Positions 28,597 to 41,600 of a stretch of 64,000 bases of DNA are shown piece by piece. The position numbers were made by a program, and so were the translations under genes. Position 1 is the stretch's first letter; each line of letters opens with the position of its first letter. Origin of the DNA: Litoditis marina (taxonomy: Eukaryota > Nematoda > Chromadorea > Rhabditida > Rhabditidae). A model generated the notes under the pieces. It did no database searches. It was not told the DNA's origin and worked only from the letters and a program-made list of their open reading frames with translations. Where the stretch lies: assembly GCA_964036275.1 (NCBI GenBank), contig OZ038433.1, positions 11,151,446 to 11,215,445 on the forward strand. Reading direction: 5' to 3'.

Positions 28597-28921
28597 TAGT
28601 GTTGTCAAAGTTTTTTTTTCCGAAATTCAAGATTTCTCGCGAAACTCGAAATTTCGAACGTGATCAACAAGGTGAATTCTATAAGTAACCGGGTTTTTAG
28701 GTAACCTAGCCCTTTTTTGGTAACCTATTTTTTAGGTTACCTCAGTAGGTAACCGGATGGTAACCTAAAATGAAAAACCGGTTATCTGTTTTTCTAAAGC
28801 GATTTTAGTTTTAGGTTACTTCCAGGTTACCTGCTAAGGTGACCTGAAAAAAGGTTACCAAAAAAGGGTTAAGTTACCTGAAAACCCGGTTAGTTGTAGA
28901 ATTGGCCGATCAACAACCCTA
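28597..28921. mobile_element. hAT-like MITE family C, copy 4, split by family D
   Basis: Ends TAGTGTTGTC and ACAACCCTA with the perfect 8-bp duplication GACAATAC on both sides (28589-28596, 28922-28929). The interior is interrupted by the family D element at 28671-28907. Confidence 0.88.
28671..28907. mobile_element. Mutator-like palindromic element, family D (GGTAACC variant)
   Basis: The ends GGTGAATTCTATAAGTAACC and GGTTAGTTGTAGAATTGGCC are inverted. The 9-bp duplication GATCAACAA is on both sides. It is nested inside a family C copy, so it inserted later. The interior is made of GGTAACCT / AGGTTACC words. Bases 28930-29640 show nothing I recognise. Confidence 0.9.
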
Positions 28922-29645
28922 GACAATACCACGTGACACACTGAAACTCAGTGGAAAGTCAGAAAAGTTGAACTACAATTCAACCAATAAATAATATCTT
29001 CAAAACGCTTAGTCTTCAATCATCAAGTACGATTTGATGCGAACCTGTATATCAAAGGGTTCGATCTATAGAAATAATGAACTTCACTTCTCATTTTATG
29101 AAACTACAAACTAGAAGGAGAAATCATGAAACCAACTTAGGGTTTTCGTTATTATAATATTGATGAACCATCTGTCAACAATGTTGTCATTAAAACAAAA
29201 ATAGCTCACCTTTACACTAGTAGAATAGTGCGAAAATAGTATATATGGGTTCAACAAACAAGAAAAGACCCTACCAACTATCCGGTTACCTCACCGTTGC
29301 ACTGTTCTTCCTTGTTCAAAAAAACCTATTGAGAAAAAGGATAGAAAATTACACTACTACCAATTTAGCTCTGATATATTCACCGCTTCTCATATAGTTT
29401 CAAAGGGAAAAACAACAACAGTCCCAATATTTGGTATATGCTAAAAAGGCTCAGTTATATATGTCATATCTAATGTAACTTCGCCCAAATCTACTCTGTT
29501 GTCGCCAGAAACAACAGATCTTCAATACGGGTTCGTGCGTCAGAAGAGAGGGTTCTAGTTTTATCGCTAGTTCTACATAATAAGAGCATAATACATAACA
29601 ACATTACAATAATGCTAGATTTGTATTACATTTATATTATATAAT

Positions 29646-32600
29646 CTACTTTCTTCTCGTGAGGAACAAATCCCTGATGGGGGTTCGCGAATCCGTGGGA
29701 AGTGCCTGGATGCCCAGAATACGTTTGATGGTCGGATGACGAAGCATATGGGTCTGTGCCATGCCGGACATGGAAACCATCAGCCAGTACAGCGGGATAC
29801 ACTGGAAATGAAGAGAATGAGATAAAGTTATATAACCTAGGAGAATAAGAAAGAATCAGAAAGGGGTACGTTACGCCTCTACCGCAGACGTAACTACTTA
29901 AATCTTAATACATTCCCCTGAGATTCCTCAACCAGAACAGGGGGGATATATTGCAAATAAATGGGCTGTCAATTAGCAATTTACAACTTGTAGTTTCCAA
30001 GTCCTACCTAGTTCAGATCAAAACAGTATAAATGATTCAATAATTCGGACAATCTATAAACTCTTATTACAGCTGAAACTAATTTGAATACAGAAACAGC
30101 TTCATAGGTGAGCATAATGGAAAGCTAACTCTGCTACGCAGCTGGTGCCAGCCGCTAGCTGAGTTTCCCAACGCGATGCTACCCGTGATTATTACGCGAA
30201 AAAACATGTATAAAATCACAAAGTATGTATTTTACTCCTAATTTGAGCTTAGGTGTTTCCTCTTTAAATAAAAAGGAATTGTAAAGAAAAACAAAAAGAA
30301 CGAACCGCCGGTAACTGTGACATGATGACAATGGCGAAAAGGGTGAAGGAACCGAGAAGGAAATCGTACGATTTGTTCCGCCATGACGTCATTTTCACAG
30401 GGAAAATCTTTCGTTGCGACTGAAAACATCAAAAACATAATACATAATGTTTACATAATACATAATGTTTGCATAATACATAATGTTTTTAGTTATACTC
30501 AACTCAAACTCTAGCTGCTAACTAGACAGTTTATGTGTAACACTGAACTTTTAGAAATAAATAACTAACCAGTGACCAAATTACCGAATGCTGGGAAATA
30601 AGAAAAATCTGTCCTCTCCGCGAAACTTCACAGAATTAGTTTGTTTCGAAAAAAAATCTATGAAATTGACGTACTTCACTCGAAAACTTGTTCCTTCTTG
30701 GAAAATAGCCCCACGACTTACCCAGATATTGAGGAAACCGAATAGACCAACGGCCACGGGCAGAATGAAGTACGGATCGGGCGAGAGAAGATCGGGAACC
30801 CATAGACCTCCCGGCACACTCGGGTGGAAATCGGCTGCAAATCAATCGATAATCACAAGAATAATAGTCGGAGTTCGAAGTCTTTGAGCTCTTTGAGCGG
30901 TGTGTGAATAGTAAGTTGGAAGGCTTACGGACTAATTCGTTATGAAAAGTAGGGGATAGGGGTCGCTAGTTGAAAAACAGTGAAATTCATAAAGCTAGTG
31001 ACAATTCATGAAAAAGTGGGGGCCCAACGACTGTGAGATTTGTCTTCTGCTGTGCGCCCCTTAGACAACTACTCTCAAATGGAGCAGCTACTGCTACAAA
31101 AACCGAAAAATACTCATGTATAACTGTTAATTACAAACATACAAAAGTCGTAAAATATTTTTTCAAACCTGTAAACTAGAATCTGTAAATAACCGAAAAA
31201 TACTAATATACTCAAGTATAACTGTTCATTACAAACATACAAAAGTCGTAAAATATTTTCTCAAACCTGTAAACTAGAATCTACAAGTCACAGCTGCGAA
31301 AGAGAGAACAACTGTTGAATAATATGCCGAACGTTATAGCACCTAGAATTGAAGTAATGATCAAAAACACCAACCATTGTGCACAAAACCAGGAACTCTA
31401 TAATTGACTACGTTGAGTTAACATCTGTGATTTGTAGATTCTAGTTTACAGGTTTGAGAAAATATTTTACGACTTTTGTATGTTTGTAATGAACAGTTAT
31501 ACTTGAGTATATTAGTATTTTTCGGTTATTTACAGATTCTAGTTTACAGGTTTGAAAAAATATTTTACGACTTTTGTATGTTTGTAATTAACAGTTATAC
31601 ATGAGTATTTTTCGGTTTTTGTAGCAGTAGCTGCTCCATTTGAGAGTAGTTGTCTAAGGGGCGCACAGCAGAAGACAAATCTCACAGTCGTTGGGCCCCC
31701 ACTTTTTCATGAATTTTTCTCTTTTTGTTTACATGCCGTAGGTATGTAGAGAAGTGGTTTGATCTGTACGGTGCAGATAAAATTGTTCTCTTAATGAACC
31801 ACTTGCCGAGTATTACTATCATTTGAGAAAAATATGACGTCAACATTGCAGTTCTAAAAACTTACTTTCTGCCCTCTGCTCTTCAGAATCCCAGAATACG
31901 TCATGTTTGAATGAAGTTTCATCGTAAATTGACCATTTCTAAGAAACTTTCAGCATTCGAAAACATATTTCACGTCAATTTTTGAGAGTTGACCTCATCT
32001 GGCCTTCTGATTTCCAGAATAAGTCATATTTACATAAAGTTTTGTCGTTAATATACCATTTTTAAGATATTTTCAGCATTTGAAAATATATGTGACGTCA
32101 ACTTTGCACTTTTCAAAATCGACTTCATCTGGTCTCCAGAATCCCAGAATACATCACTCTCAGATTGAGTTTCACCGTTAATTGACCCTTTCTAAGATAT
32201 TACCATCGTTTAAAAATATATGTGACGTCAACTTTGCACTTTTCAAAATCGACGTCATCTGGTCTCCAGAATCCCAGAAAACATCACTCTAAGATTGAGT
32301 TTCACAGTTAATTGACCCTTTCTAAGATATTACCATCGTTTAAAAATATATGTGACGTCAACTTTGCACTTTTCAAAAATGACGTCATCTGGTCTCCAGA
32401 ATCCCAGAATACATCACTCTCAGATTGAGTTTCACCGTTAATTGACCCTTTCTAAGATATTGCCATCGTTTAAAAATATATGTGACGTCAACTTTGCACT
32501 TTTCAAAAATGACGTCATCTGGTCTCCAGAATCTCAGAATACGTCACTTTTAGATTGAGTTTCTCCGTTGATTGACCCTTTCTAAGATATTACCATCGTT

Positions 32601-35600
32601 TAAAAATATATGTGACGTCAACTTTGCACTTTTCAAAAATGACGTCATCCGGTCTCCAGAATCCCAGAATACATCACTCTCAAATTGAGTTTCACCGTTA
32701 ATTGACCCTTTCTAAGATATTACTATCGTTTTAAAATATATGTGACGTCAACTTTGCACTTTTCAAAATCGACGTCATCTGGTCTCCAGAATCCCAGAAT
32801 AAATCACTCTCAGATTGAGTTTCACCGTTAATTGACCCTTTCTAAGATATTACCATCGTTTAAAAATATATGTGACGTCAACTCAACATGGGTATTTTCC
32901 TTCGATCTACAAAATGTGTTTTGTTGTTCCAATACATAAACCAGGGAAACCATCTCAGAATATCGCATCTTATCGGCCTATTTATCTCTCCTGTGGGGCT
33001 TCTAAAACATTTGAAAGATTGATTAAATCCATACTCGTCCCGTATCTGAACCGCTACAAAATTATTCCTGATTATCAGTTTGGTTTCCGTGAAAACAGCT
33101 CAGTCACGCACAATTTGTTGTCTTGCCATGAAATATGGAGCAAAGCCCTTGCCGCGAAAAAATGTGTCGACGTTGTATATTTCGATTTCAGTAAAGCTTT
33201 TGACACTGTTAGCATTCCCAAGCTCATTCATAAACTACAATCGGTCGGTATCCAAAACCCCCTTCTCAGTTGGTTCATATCATTTTTGACTGATCGAACG
33301 TTCTGTGTACGAATTAATGATGTTTGTTCTTCTATGAGATCTGTTAAATCTGGGGTTCCTCAAGGGTCTGTACTAGGACCTCTTCTCTTTTCTATATTTA
33401 TTAATGATGTTCATTTGTCTCTTCCTCTCAACCCAGATGTACACATCAGAGCGTTTGCAGACGATATAAAATTATTTGTTGTTTTTGAGAAAGATATTGT
33501 AAAGTCCAGGGTACATTTCCAAAAAGTTATTGATCATTTCTGTGTGTGGGTGAAAAGCTGGCAATTAACATTGGCAGTAGACAAATGCAATGTTGTACAT
33601 CTGGGTAGAAAAAACCCTCTTTCTCCATATTTTATCGGTTCTGATTTGATAAATGTTGTTTCAGAGTGCAGGGATTTGGGGGTGACCGTTTCTAATACTC
33701 TTGTGAACAGGGGAAACATTGAAATTCGTTATAAAAAGGGAATGACTCAACTTGCCATTCTTCTGCGCACCATTACTGTAAAAGACGTCAAAATTCTTGT
33801 ACGTTGCTATCAAACTTATGTTCTACCGATTCTTGAGTTTGGATCACAAGTTTGGAGTCCTTTTCTTATTTTGGAATCGAAGAAAATTGAGAAAGTTCAA
33901 GAATTTTTCACCAGAGCGGTCTATTACAGGTGTTTTCCCAAAGGTGACTATCCCATGAGTCTGCCTTCCTATCAGAATAGGTGCAAAGAGTTGGGAATGA
34001 AAAGTTTAGCATTCAGAAGAGTTATTCTAGATCTTGTGCTTGCTTTCAAAATTATCAAAGGCGAGTGTATTCTGAGGTTCACTTCTTTTTATCGCCATCG
34101 ATTACACAATGGTAGAAGAGGTAGTCACTGTTTCTATGTTGAAAATACCAAAGTGAATAGTCGTTATTATTCCTTTTCTTTACGGACTTCGAGATGGTTC
34201 AATATGCTGTCTTCACATAGTTCAATAATTTTGAAAGCGAAGTCCTCGAAAGTATTCAAGAAACGTCTACTAGAAACTGATCTATGTAAGGTTTTAAAAC
34301 TGCCTTGTAAGTTTTAATTAGTAATCTGATGTAGCTTATTTTTTTGTTTAGCAACTTGGTAAGTTTGGTAAGTTCCCATCCTGTGGCTGGTGCGGAATGC
34401 AGTCCATGGTTCAAAATCGGTCCCAGTGTGAAAACCAGTGAGAAAGAAGAATCAACAAGTTGACAAAATCTCCGTACTGCTCACATTCGCGAAGTGGTCA
34501 TACGTGCATGCATCGATACTCTCTTCTTTTAGTATTATCGATGTCTTTTTCTTCTAGAATTGTTTAATATATTATGATAGTTAAACGAACGAACATTGAC
34601 TTTAATTTATTGTTAGTATTACTAGGAGTATGATATTATCCACCAATCCGCTGGGAAAAGTAAAGACTAAAATTATATATCAGGTCTGAGGGAAGTTAGG
34701 AGGAGGTAGTAACCACGAATATATATTGGCTCTGATAAACTTAGGTGGAGGTAGAAACTATAAATATATATCAACTCTGAGAAACTTAGGTGGTGGTAGT
34801 AACTACAAATATATATCAACTCTGAGAAACCTAGGTGGTGGTAGTAACTACAAATATATATCAACTCTGAGAAACTTAGGTGGTGGTAGTAACTACAAAT
34901 ATCTGTCAACTCTGAGAAACTTAGGCGGTGGTAGTAACTACAAACATATATCAGCACTAAGAAAGTTAGGGGAAGGTAGTGTTATTTTAATCATTCCCAG
35001 TGAAGACATCCCTTTTTTTAATCAACAAATATATGCTGTCTCGAAATACAGCCCAGCGGTTGTGGTACTGATACGGTAGTTAAGTCAGAGCATTTGTCAG
35101 AACAGTCGCTTTAGTATAGAATGTATACAATATTATTACATCTTTTTTCACCTATGTTCTTTTCACCATTCTCTTTTTTGGCAACCTTTCGCGTTTCAAA
35201 CTTTCGTTCCGTTATTACACACTGTGTAATAAATATTTGATTTGATTTGAACTTTGCACTTTTCAAAAATGACGTCATCTGGTCTCCAGAATCTCAGAAT
35301 ACGTCACTTTTAGATGGAGTTTCTCCGTTGATTGACCCTTTCTAAGATATTATCATCATTTGAAAATATATGTGACGTCAACTTTGCACTTTTCAAAAAT
35401 GACGTCATCCGGTCTCCAGAATCCTGAAGGACGTCAGGAATAGAATACTTCATACTCAAATAAAAGTCACGATGGCATCATATTTCAATTTTCGAGCAAA
35501 TCGGTAATTGTTACTCTAAGTTACAATACAGTTTGAGTTGTCGACCGGACAGAGAGAGTGAGAGAGCGTGCTAAATGGAGAGACGCAGACACGTTCCGAA

Positions 35601-38600
35601 AAATGTCTATAACTTTGAGTAAAACAATTTTTTCTTGAATTTTTTTTGCTCCGCGAGTGTTTGAGTAGGTATCACATGTCTTCCACAATTTTCAACGAAT
35701 TCCGTTGAGTAGAAACTCTTGAACTGGGTTTACTTTTCTTGTCAACGGAAGCGCGCATTAGCCGGACCAAAGACAAATCTCGCACAGCGCTTCGCGCTGC
35801 GCGCGATTAAACCAAAGATTGATGAAAATAGCAGCTTTGAACGATTTCGCAGTGGTCGCGGCATAAAAAAGAAGGGGGTATCGCGAGATTTCAGAAAAAA
35901 ATGCTAGACCCTTGGCGGTGTATAGTGTATAGAACAAATCCACATTACTGAACTGACAACATCACGCCTAATTACCTATCAAATATCAGCAATTTAATGT
36001 AGGTAAGATGCTAACATCCAAGCCCACCAACTCACAACTGATAATATTCCTCAGGGCGAACGAGGAGAATATCCACACGGGTACTGTACATATTTTGAGA
36101 TTCTGAATTCGGGTCGCCTGTAGATTGTGCTCCGAGAGATATTGTGGGACTGTCTCGCCAACCTGAAAAATAGAATTCAAATGTCTGAAATCAAAATATA
36201 GTTCTAATGTTCGGAATGGAATCGCAGGAAAGATCCTAGCCTAGGTAACCTAGGTAAGTGCTGCATAGGTGAAAATTCAAGGGACTTTTAGGCATTAAAA
36301 GGGGGACTTCGGCTAAGAAATCGCGGCCCTAAAAAGGAACCTTTTAGGCCCACGATTTTGGGCCCGAAATCTCCCTTTTAAAGAAGGACGATTATGTGGA
36401 CCAATCCCGTGTCAACGGTCCTTTAAACTGCAATAGAAAAATGTATTGCAGTTTCAAGGACTGAAGCGTTGCGATTGGACCCGAAATCTCCCTTTTAATG
36501 CCTTATAGTCCCTTGACTTTTCATCGAGTCCTGAGCGGTAGAATGAGAAACGAAAATGCCGTAAACTACCTAGCACACGTAGTATGGTTCAACTCCTGTG
36601 GCCGTATTTTGTAAGCTCAAATAGCCGGGTAAGCTATTTGAGCAGAATTCAAATAGTGTACTACAAACTAATCTTTCACTATTTTTATATTCATCTTGCT
36701 TATATGTAAAACTAGCAAACCTGCGTTCAATTAGCAGAAAGTATAATGAAATTCATGAAAAAGTGGGGGCCCAACGACTGTGAGATTTGTCTTCTGCTGT
36801 GCGCCCCTTAGACAACTACTCTCAAATGGAGCAGCTACTGCTACAAAAACCGAAAAATACTCATGTATAACTGTTAATTACAAACATACAAAAGTCGTAA
36901 AATATTTTTTCAAACCTGTAAACTAGAATCTGTAAATAACCGAAAAATACTAATATACTCAAGTATAACTGTTCATTACAAACATACAAAAGTCGTAAAA
37001 TATTTTCTCAAACCTGTGAACTAGAATCTACAAGTCACAGCTGCGAAAGAGAGAACAACTGTTGAATAATATGCCGAACGTTGAAGCACCTAGAATTGAA
37101 GTAATGATCAAAAACACCAACCATTGTGCACAAAACCAGGAATTCTATTATTGACTACGTTGAGTCAACATCTGTGATTTGTAGATTCTAGTTTACAGGT
37201 TTGAGAAAATATTTTACGACTTTTGTATGTTTGTAATGAACAGTTATACTTGAGTATATTAGTATTTTTCGGTTATTTACAGATTCTAGTTTACAGGTTT
37301 GAAAAAATATTTTACGACTTTTGTATGTTTGTAATTAACAGTTATACATGAGTATTTTTCGGTTTTTGTAGCAGTAGCTGCTCCATTTGAGAGTAGTTGT
37401 CTAAGGGGCGCACAGCAGAAGACAAATCTCACAGTCGTTGGGCCCCCACTTTTTCATGAATTTTTCTCTTTTTGTTTACATGCCGTAGGTATGTAGAGAA
37501 GTGGTTTGATCTGTACGGTGCAGATAAAATTGTTTTCTTAATGAACCACTTGCCGAGTATTACTATCATTTGAGAAAAATATGACGTCAACATTGCAGTT
37601 CTAAAAACTTACTTTCTGCCCTCTGCTCTTCTGATTTCCAGAATAAGTCATATTTACATAAAGTTTTGTCGTTAATATACCATTTTTAAGATATTTTCAG
37701 CATTTGAAAATATATGTGACGTTAACTTTGCACTTTTCAAAATCGACTTCATCTGGTCTCCAGAATCCCAGAATACATCACTCTCAGATTGAGTTTCACC
37801 GTTAATTGACCCTTTCTAAGATATTACCATCTTTTAAAAATATATGTGACGTCAACTTTGCACTTTTCAAAATCGACGTCAACTGGTCTCCAGAATCCCA
37901 GAATAAATCACTCTCAGATTGAGTTTCACCGTTAATTGACCCTTTCTAAGATATTACCATCGTTTAAAAAATATATGTGACGTCAACTTTGCACTTTTCA
38001 AAATCGACGTCATCTGGTCTCCAGAATCCCAGAATAAATCACTCTCAGATTGAGTTTCACCGTTAATTGACCCTTTCTAAGATATTACCATCGTTTAAAA
38101 ATATATGTGACGTCAACTTTGCACTTTTCAAATCGACGTCATCTGGTCTCCAGAATCCCAGAATACATCACTCTCAGATTGAGTTTCACCGTTAATTGAC
38201 CCTTTCTAAGATATTACCATCGTTTAAAAATATATGTGACGTCAACTTTGCACTTTTCAAAATCGACGTCATCTGGTCTCCAGAATCCCAGAATACATCA
38301 CTCTCAGATTGAGTTTTACCGTTAATTGACCCTTTCTAAGATATTACCATCGCTTAAAAATATATGTGACGTCAACTTTGCACTTTTCAAAATCGACGTC
38401 ATCTGGTCTCCAGAATCCCAGAATACATCACGCTCAGATTGAGTTTCACCGTTAATTGACCCTTTCTAAGATATTACCATCGTTTAAAAATATATGTGAC
38501 GTCAACTTTGCACTTTTCAAAATCGACGTCATCTGGTCTCCAGAATCCCAGAATACATCACTCTCAGATTGAGTTTTACCGTTAATTGACCCTTTCTAAG

Positions 38601-41600
38601 ATATTACCATCGCTTAAAAATATATGTGACGTCAACTTTGCACTTTTCAAAAATGACGTCATCCGGTCTCCAGAATCCTGAAGGACGTCAGGAATAGAAT
38701 ACTTCATACTCAAATAAAAGTCACGATGGCATCATATTTCAATTTTCAAGCAAATCGGTAAATGTTACTCTAAGTTACAATACAGTTTGAGTTGTCGACC
38801 GGACAGAGAGAGTGAGAGAGCGTGCTAAATGGAGAGACGCAGACACGTTCCGAAAAATGTCTATAACTTTGAGTAAAACGATTTTTTCTTGAATTTTTTT
38901 TTGCTCCGCGAGTTGTTTGAGTAGGTATCACATGTCTTCCACAATTTTCAACGAATTCGGTTGAGTAGAAACTCTTGAACTGGGTTTACTTTTCTTGTCA
39001 CAACCCACCCACACACACACACACACACACCCACACACGACGGAAGTTGGCGCTCTTGATGAAGCGCATGAGGTCATAACTTGGCTCAAACTTAACCGAT
39101 TCCGCTCAAATTTGAAACACGGTTAGGGAATTAGCTATAGAAAACAAGTACATCAATAAAAACTTTGTTTTGCGAATTTCAGCTTTTTTGAGGAGAAACT
39201 AAAAAAACGGAAGCGCGCATTAGCCGGACCAAAGACAAATCTCGCACAGCGCTTCGCGCTGCGCGCGATAGTCGTTAACTACATTAGAAGTAGGTCATTG
39301 AAATTTTGCTCAAATATAGGATTTGTCAAACCGTTGTGGACACCGTACCATCGATTTTGTATGGGACGGGGTTTGGCGAACGGCCAGTTTGTCTGCGTAT
39401 CATTGATCTACTCACTCTCTCAACTGCTGGCAGATAATCAACGACCGCTCGCCCCGCATCGCTCAATCAATTGAACCCTCTGCTGTCTTTATGGGGAAAA
39501 TGGCGACTATAGCTTACCCGGCTATTTGAGCTTACAAAATACGGCCACTGGTATACTGAGAAGATGCCACTCCCCATGAGTGGCGAGAAACAACTCACAC
39601 ACGGTGAGTGGAAAATAACTCGTCCCTAAAACAAAAGCGACTATCACGTGCAAGTGTATGACCGATGTCATACTTACCAATTTCTCCGCGTGTTTGGTGA
39701 TCTTGGGGTTATTCGTTTTCAACTCCAACTGGGTCCGCTCGGCATTCGGAACAACCTCCACCTTGTAGTGTTCGCCGAGTTTCTAAAAAGCACAAACAAT
39801 CACATACATGCTTCTTACATAATAATTCGCAAAGATCCAGCCAATATATAACTTATAAAATTATAAAAAACAATTCATTTTTTCCATCATTCGGTTTGAA
39901 AGCGTTCAAAAGCTCCATAAACGTTAAACTTTTTTGCGACGGTTAGCAGACCAGGCAGGGCTCCTCCACTTTTTGTTGAGCTGGGTTACGTGGGCCGATA
40001 ACTATCTAAATTGATAACAAATACGAAAATTACCACTTTTTCAATAGGAGTGTTTTACTCTACGAACCCAAACCGATTCGAAAATTACCACTTTTTCCAT
40101 AAGAGTGTTTTACTCTACGAAACCGCAAACCGACCCTAGCCCAGCTATACCGAGAATAAAACGAATAAAGTTAAAAAGACAAAAAGATGCCGACCTTCAT
40201 GATGCCCTGCGTGAAGAAGTTCTGTGCGTGCATTCGTTTGGCTAGCAGATTCTCCGCTAGAATATGGAAGGGAGACGTCAACAGACGAAGGGCCAACCCG
40301 GAAGCCACGAAGGCACCGGCCCACGGCAATCCCACGTTGTGCAGGGCTGAAATGAGAGAAGAAAGTGTAAGGTGTGTACTTTGTAGCCTGTACTTTGATC
40401 AAAGGGCTGAGAAGAACTGTAGTTTGTAGTTTGATCAACTAAACAACTTGACAACACTACCCGGAAGCCACAAATGCACCGGCCCCCGGCAGACCCACGT
40501 TGTGCAGGGCTGAAATAAAAGTGAACACGTGTTATATTTATTTAAAACAAAAATATTTGTTGTCATTAAGACTTTTGGATGTTATTATGGAAATATGCGC
40601 CCAGTGAAAGGTGCCGCTCAAAATCGTTTCGTTTCAAGTTCTCAGAGGGGTTCAACTGATGATGGCCCAACCCTCTGAGAACGACAACAAAATCGTCTTG
40701 AATCAGGGTCGAAACGATTTCGAGTGGCACCTTTCACTGAGCACATATTTCGAATACATACTTGATACTTTGTACTCATACCCCAGTAAGGTTCGACTAA
40801 GCTACAAAAAGTAAGCCGTTTTCAGATGTAACCACGTGAAATTTAAGAATTTTCCATCAAAAGTAGACCGATTTTCTTATTTTCGGCGAAAAAGTAGTCT
40901 GTTTTTCGATTTTTTCTGACTATTCGGACAACTTTACTGATGTATGTTTGTACTTTAGTCTACTTAATGTTACAACGTGCCGATCAAACACTAGCGTCTT
41001 TTCTGCCATAGTCGGGGAAATTAGGTTATTTTGATGCAGAAAAAAGCTTCGGCCATCAGCCCACGGCAGACCCACGTTGTAAAGGTTTACAATAAACTGT
41101 ACTTTGTAGTTTGAACAACATGACATTTCAAAAAGACCTACAATAATCAAAAGCGTGTTGCTTTTCTGCCATACTTGGCAAAACTTAGTATTTTAATGCA
41201 AAACTATCATGTTGACCGCTTTTCTAAGAATATTCAGACCATGGTCCATGGGTAGATGAGAATTGCTATGATGGCGTGAAAAAGAAGAAAAACGTGAATA
41301 CAAAAAGTAAAAATGTTTCAAGACAACTAACCTTCCATTCCCAATTGAATTCCCTGTGTGACATTGCAATCGGACGCGTACTGGAACAGCGGGGCAATGG
41401 CCGGCGGCAGACTGCTCAGGGACCGTCGAGATGAGACCTGGAATAGTTATATTTGATCGATCAACACACAGAGGTCAAAGACAACTTCAGAATTCAACCA
41501 ATCTGAAAGCCTTTTTATTCGCCACCTACAGTAATACTACGAAACTTTCTGTTAGCAAGTCTCGCAAAGAGTGTTCGAAGTTCGGAAGTAGATTCGACTG

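Larger units (their letters stand above)
36598..39548. mobile_element. 2.95-kb unit with 40-bp perfect inverted ends
   Basis: Positions 36598-36637 (GTGGCCGTATTTTGTAAGCT onward) are the exact inverse of 39509-39548. Between them lie the second foldback, the 130-bp satellite and a family L MITE, with no ORF of note. I see no clear target duplication. It could be a non-autonomous DNA transposon that captured the satellite, and it lies in COX18 intron 4. Confidence 0.7.

Noticed and set aside
34726..35079. Frame with five copies of a 15-residue LGGGSNYKYISTLRN unit
   Set aside because: 45-bp minisatellite in the 3' region of the LINE; no independent gene signals.
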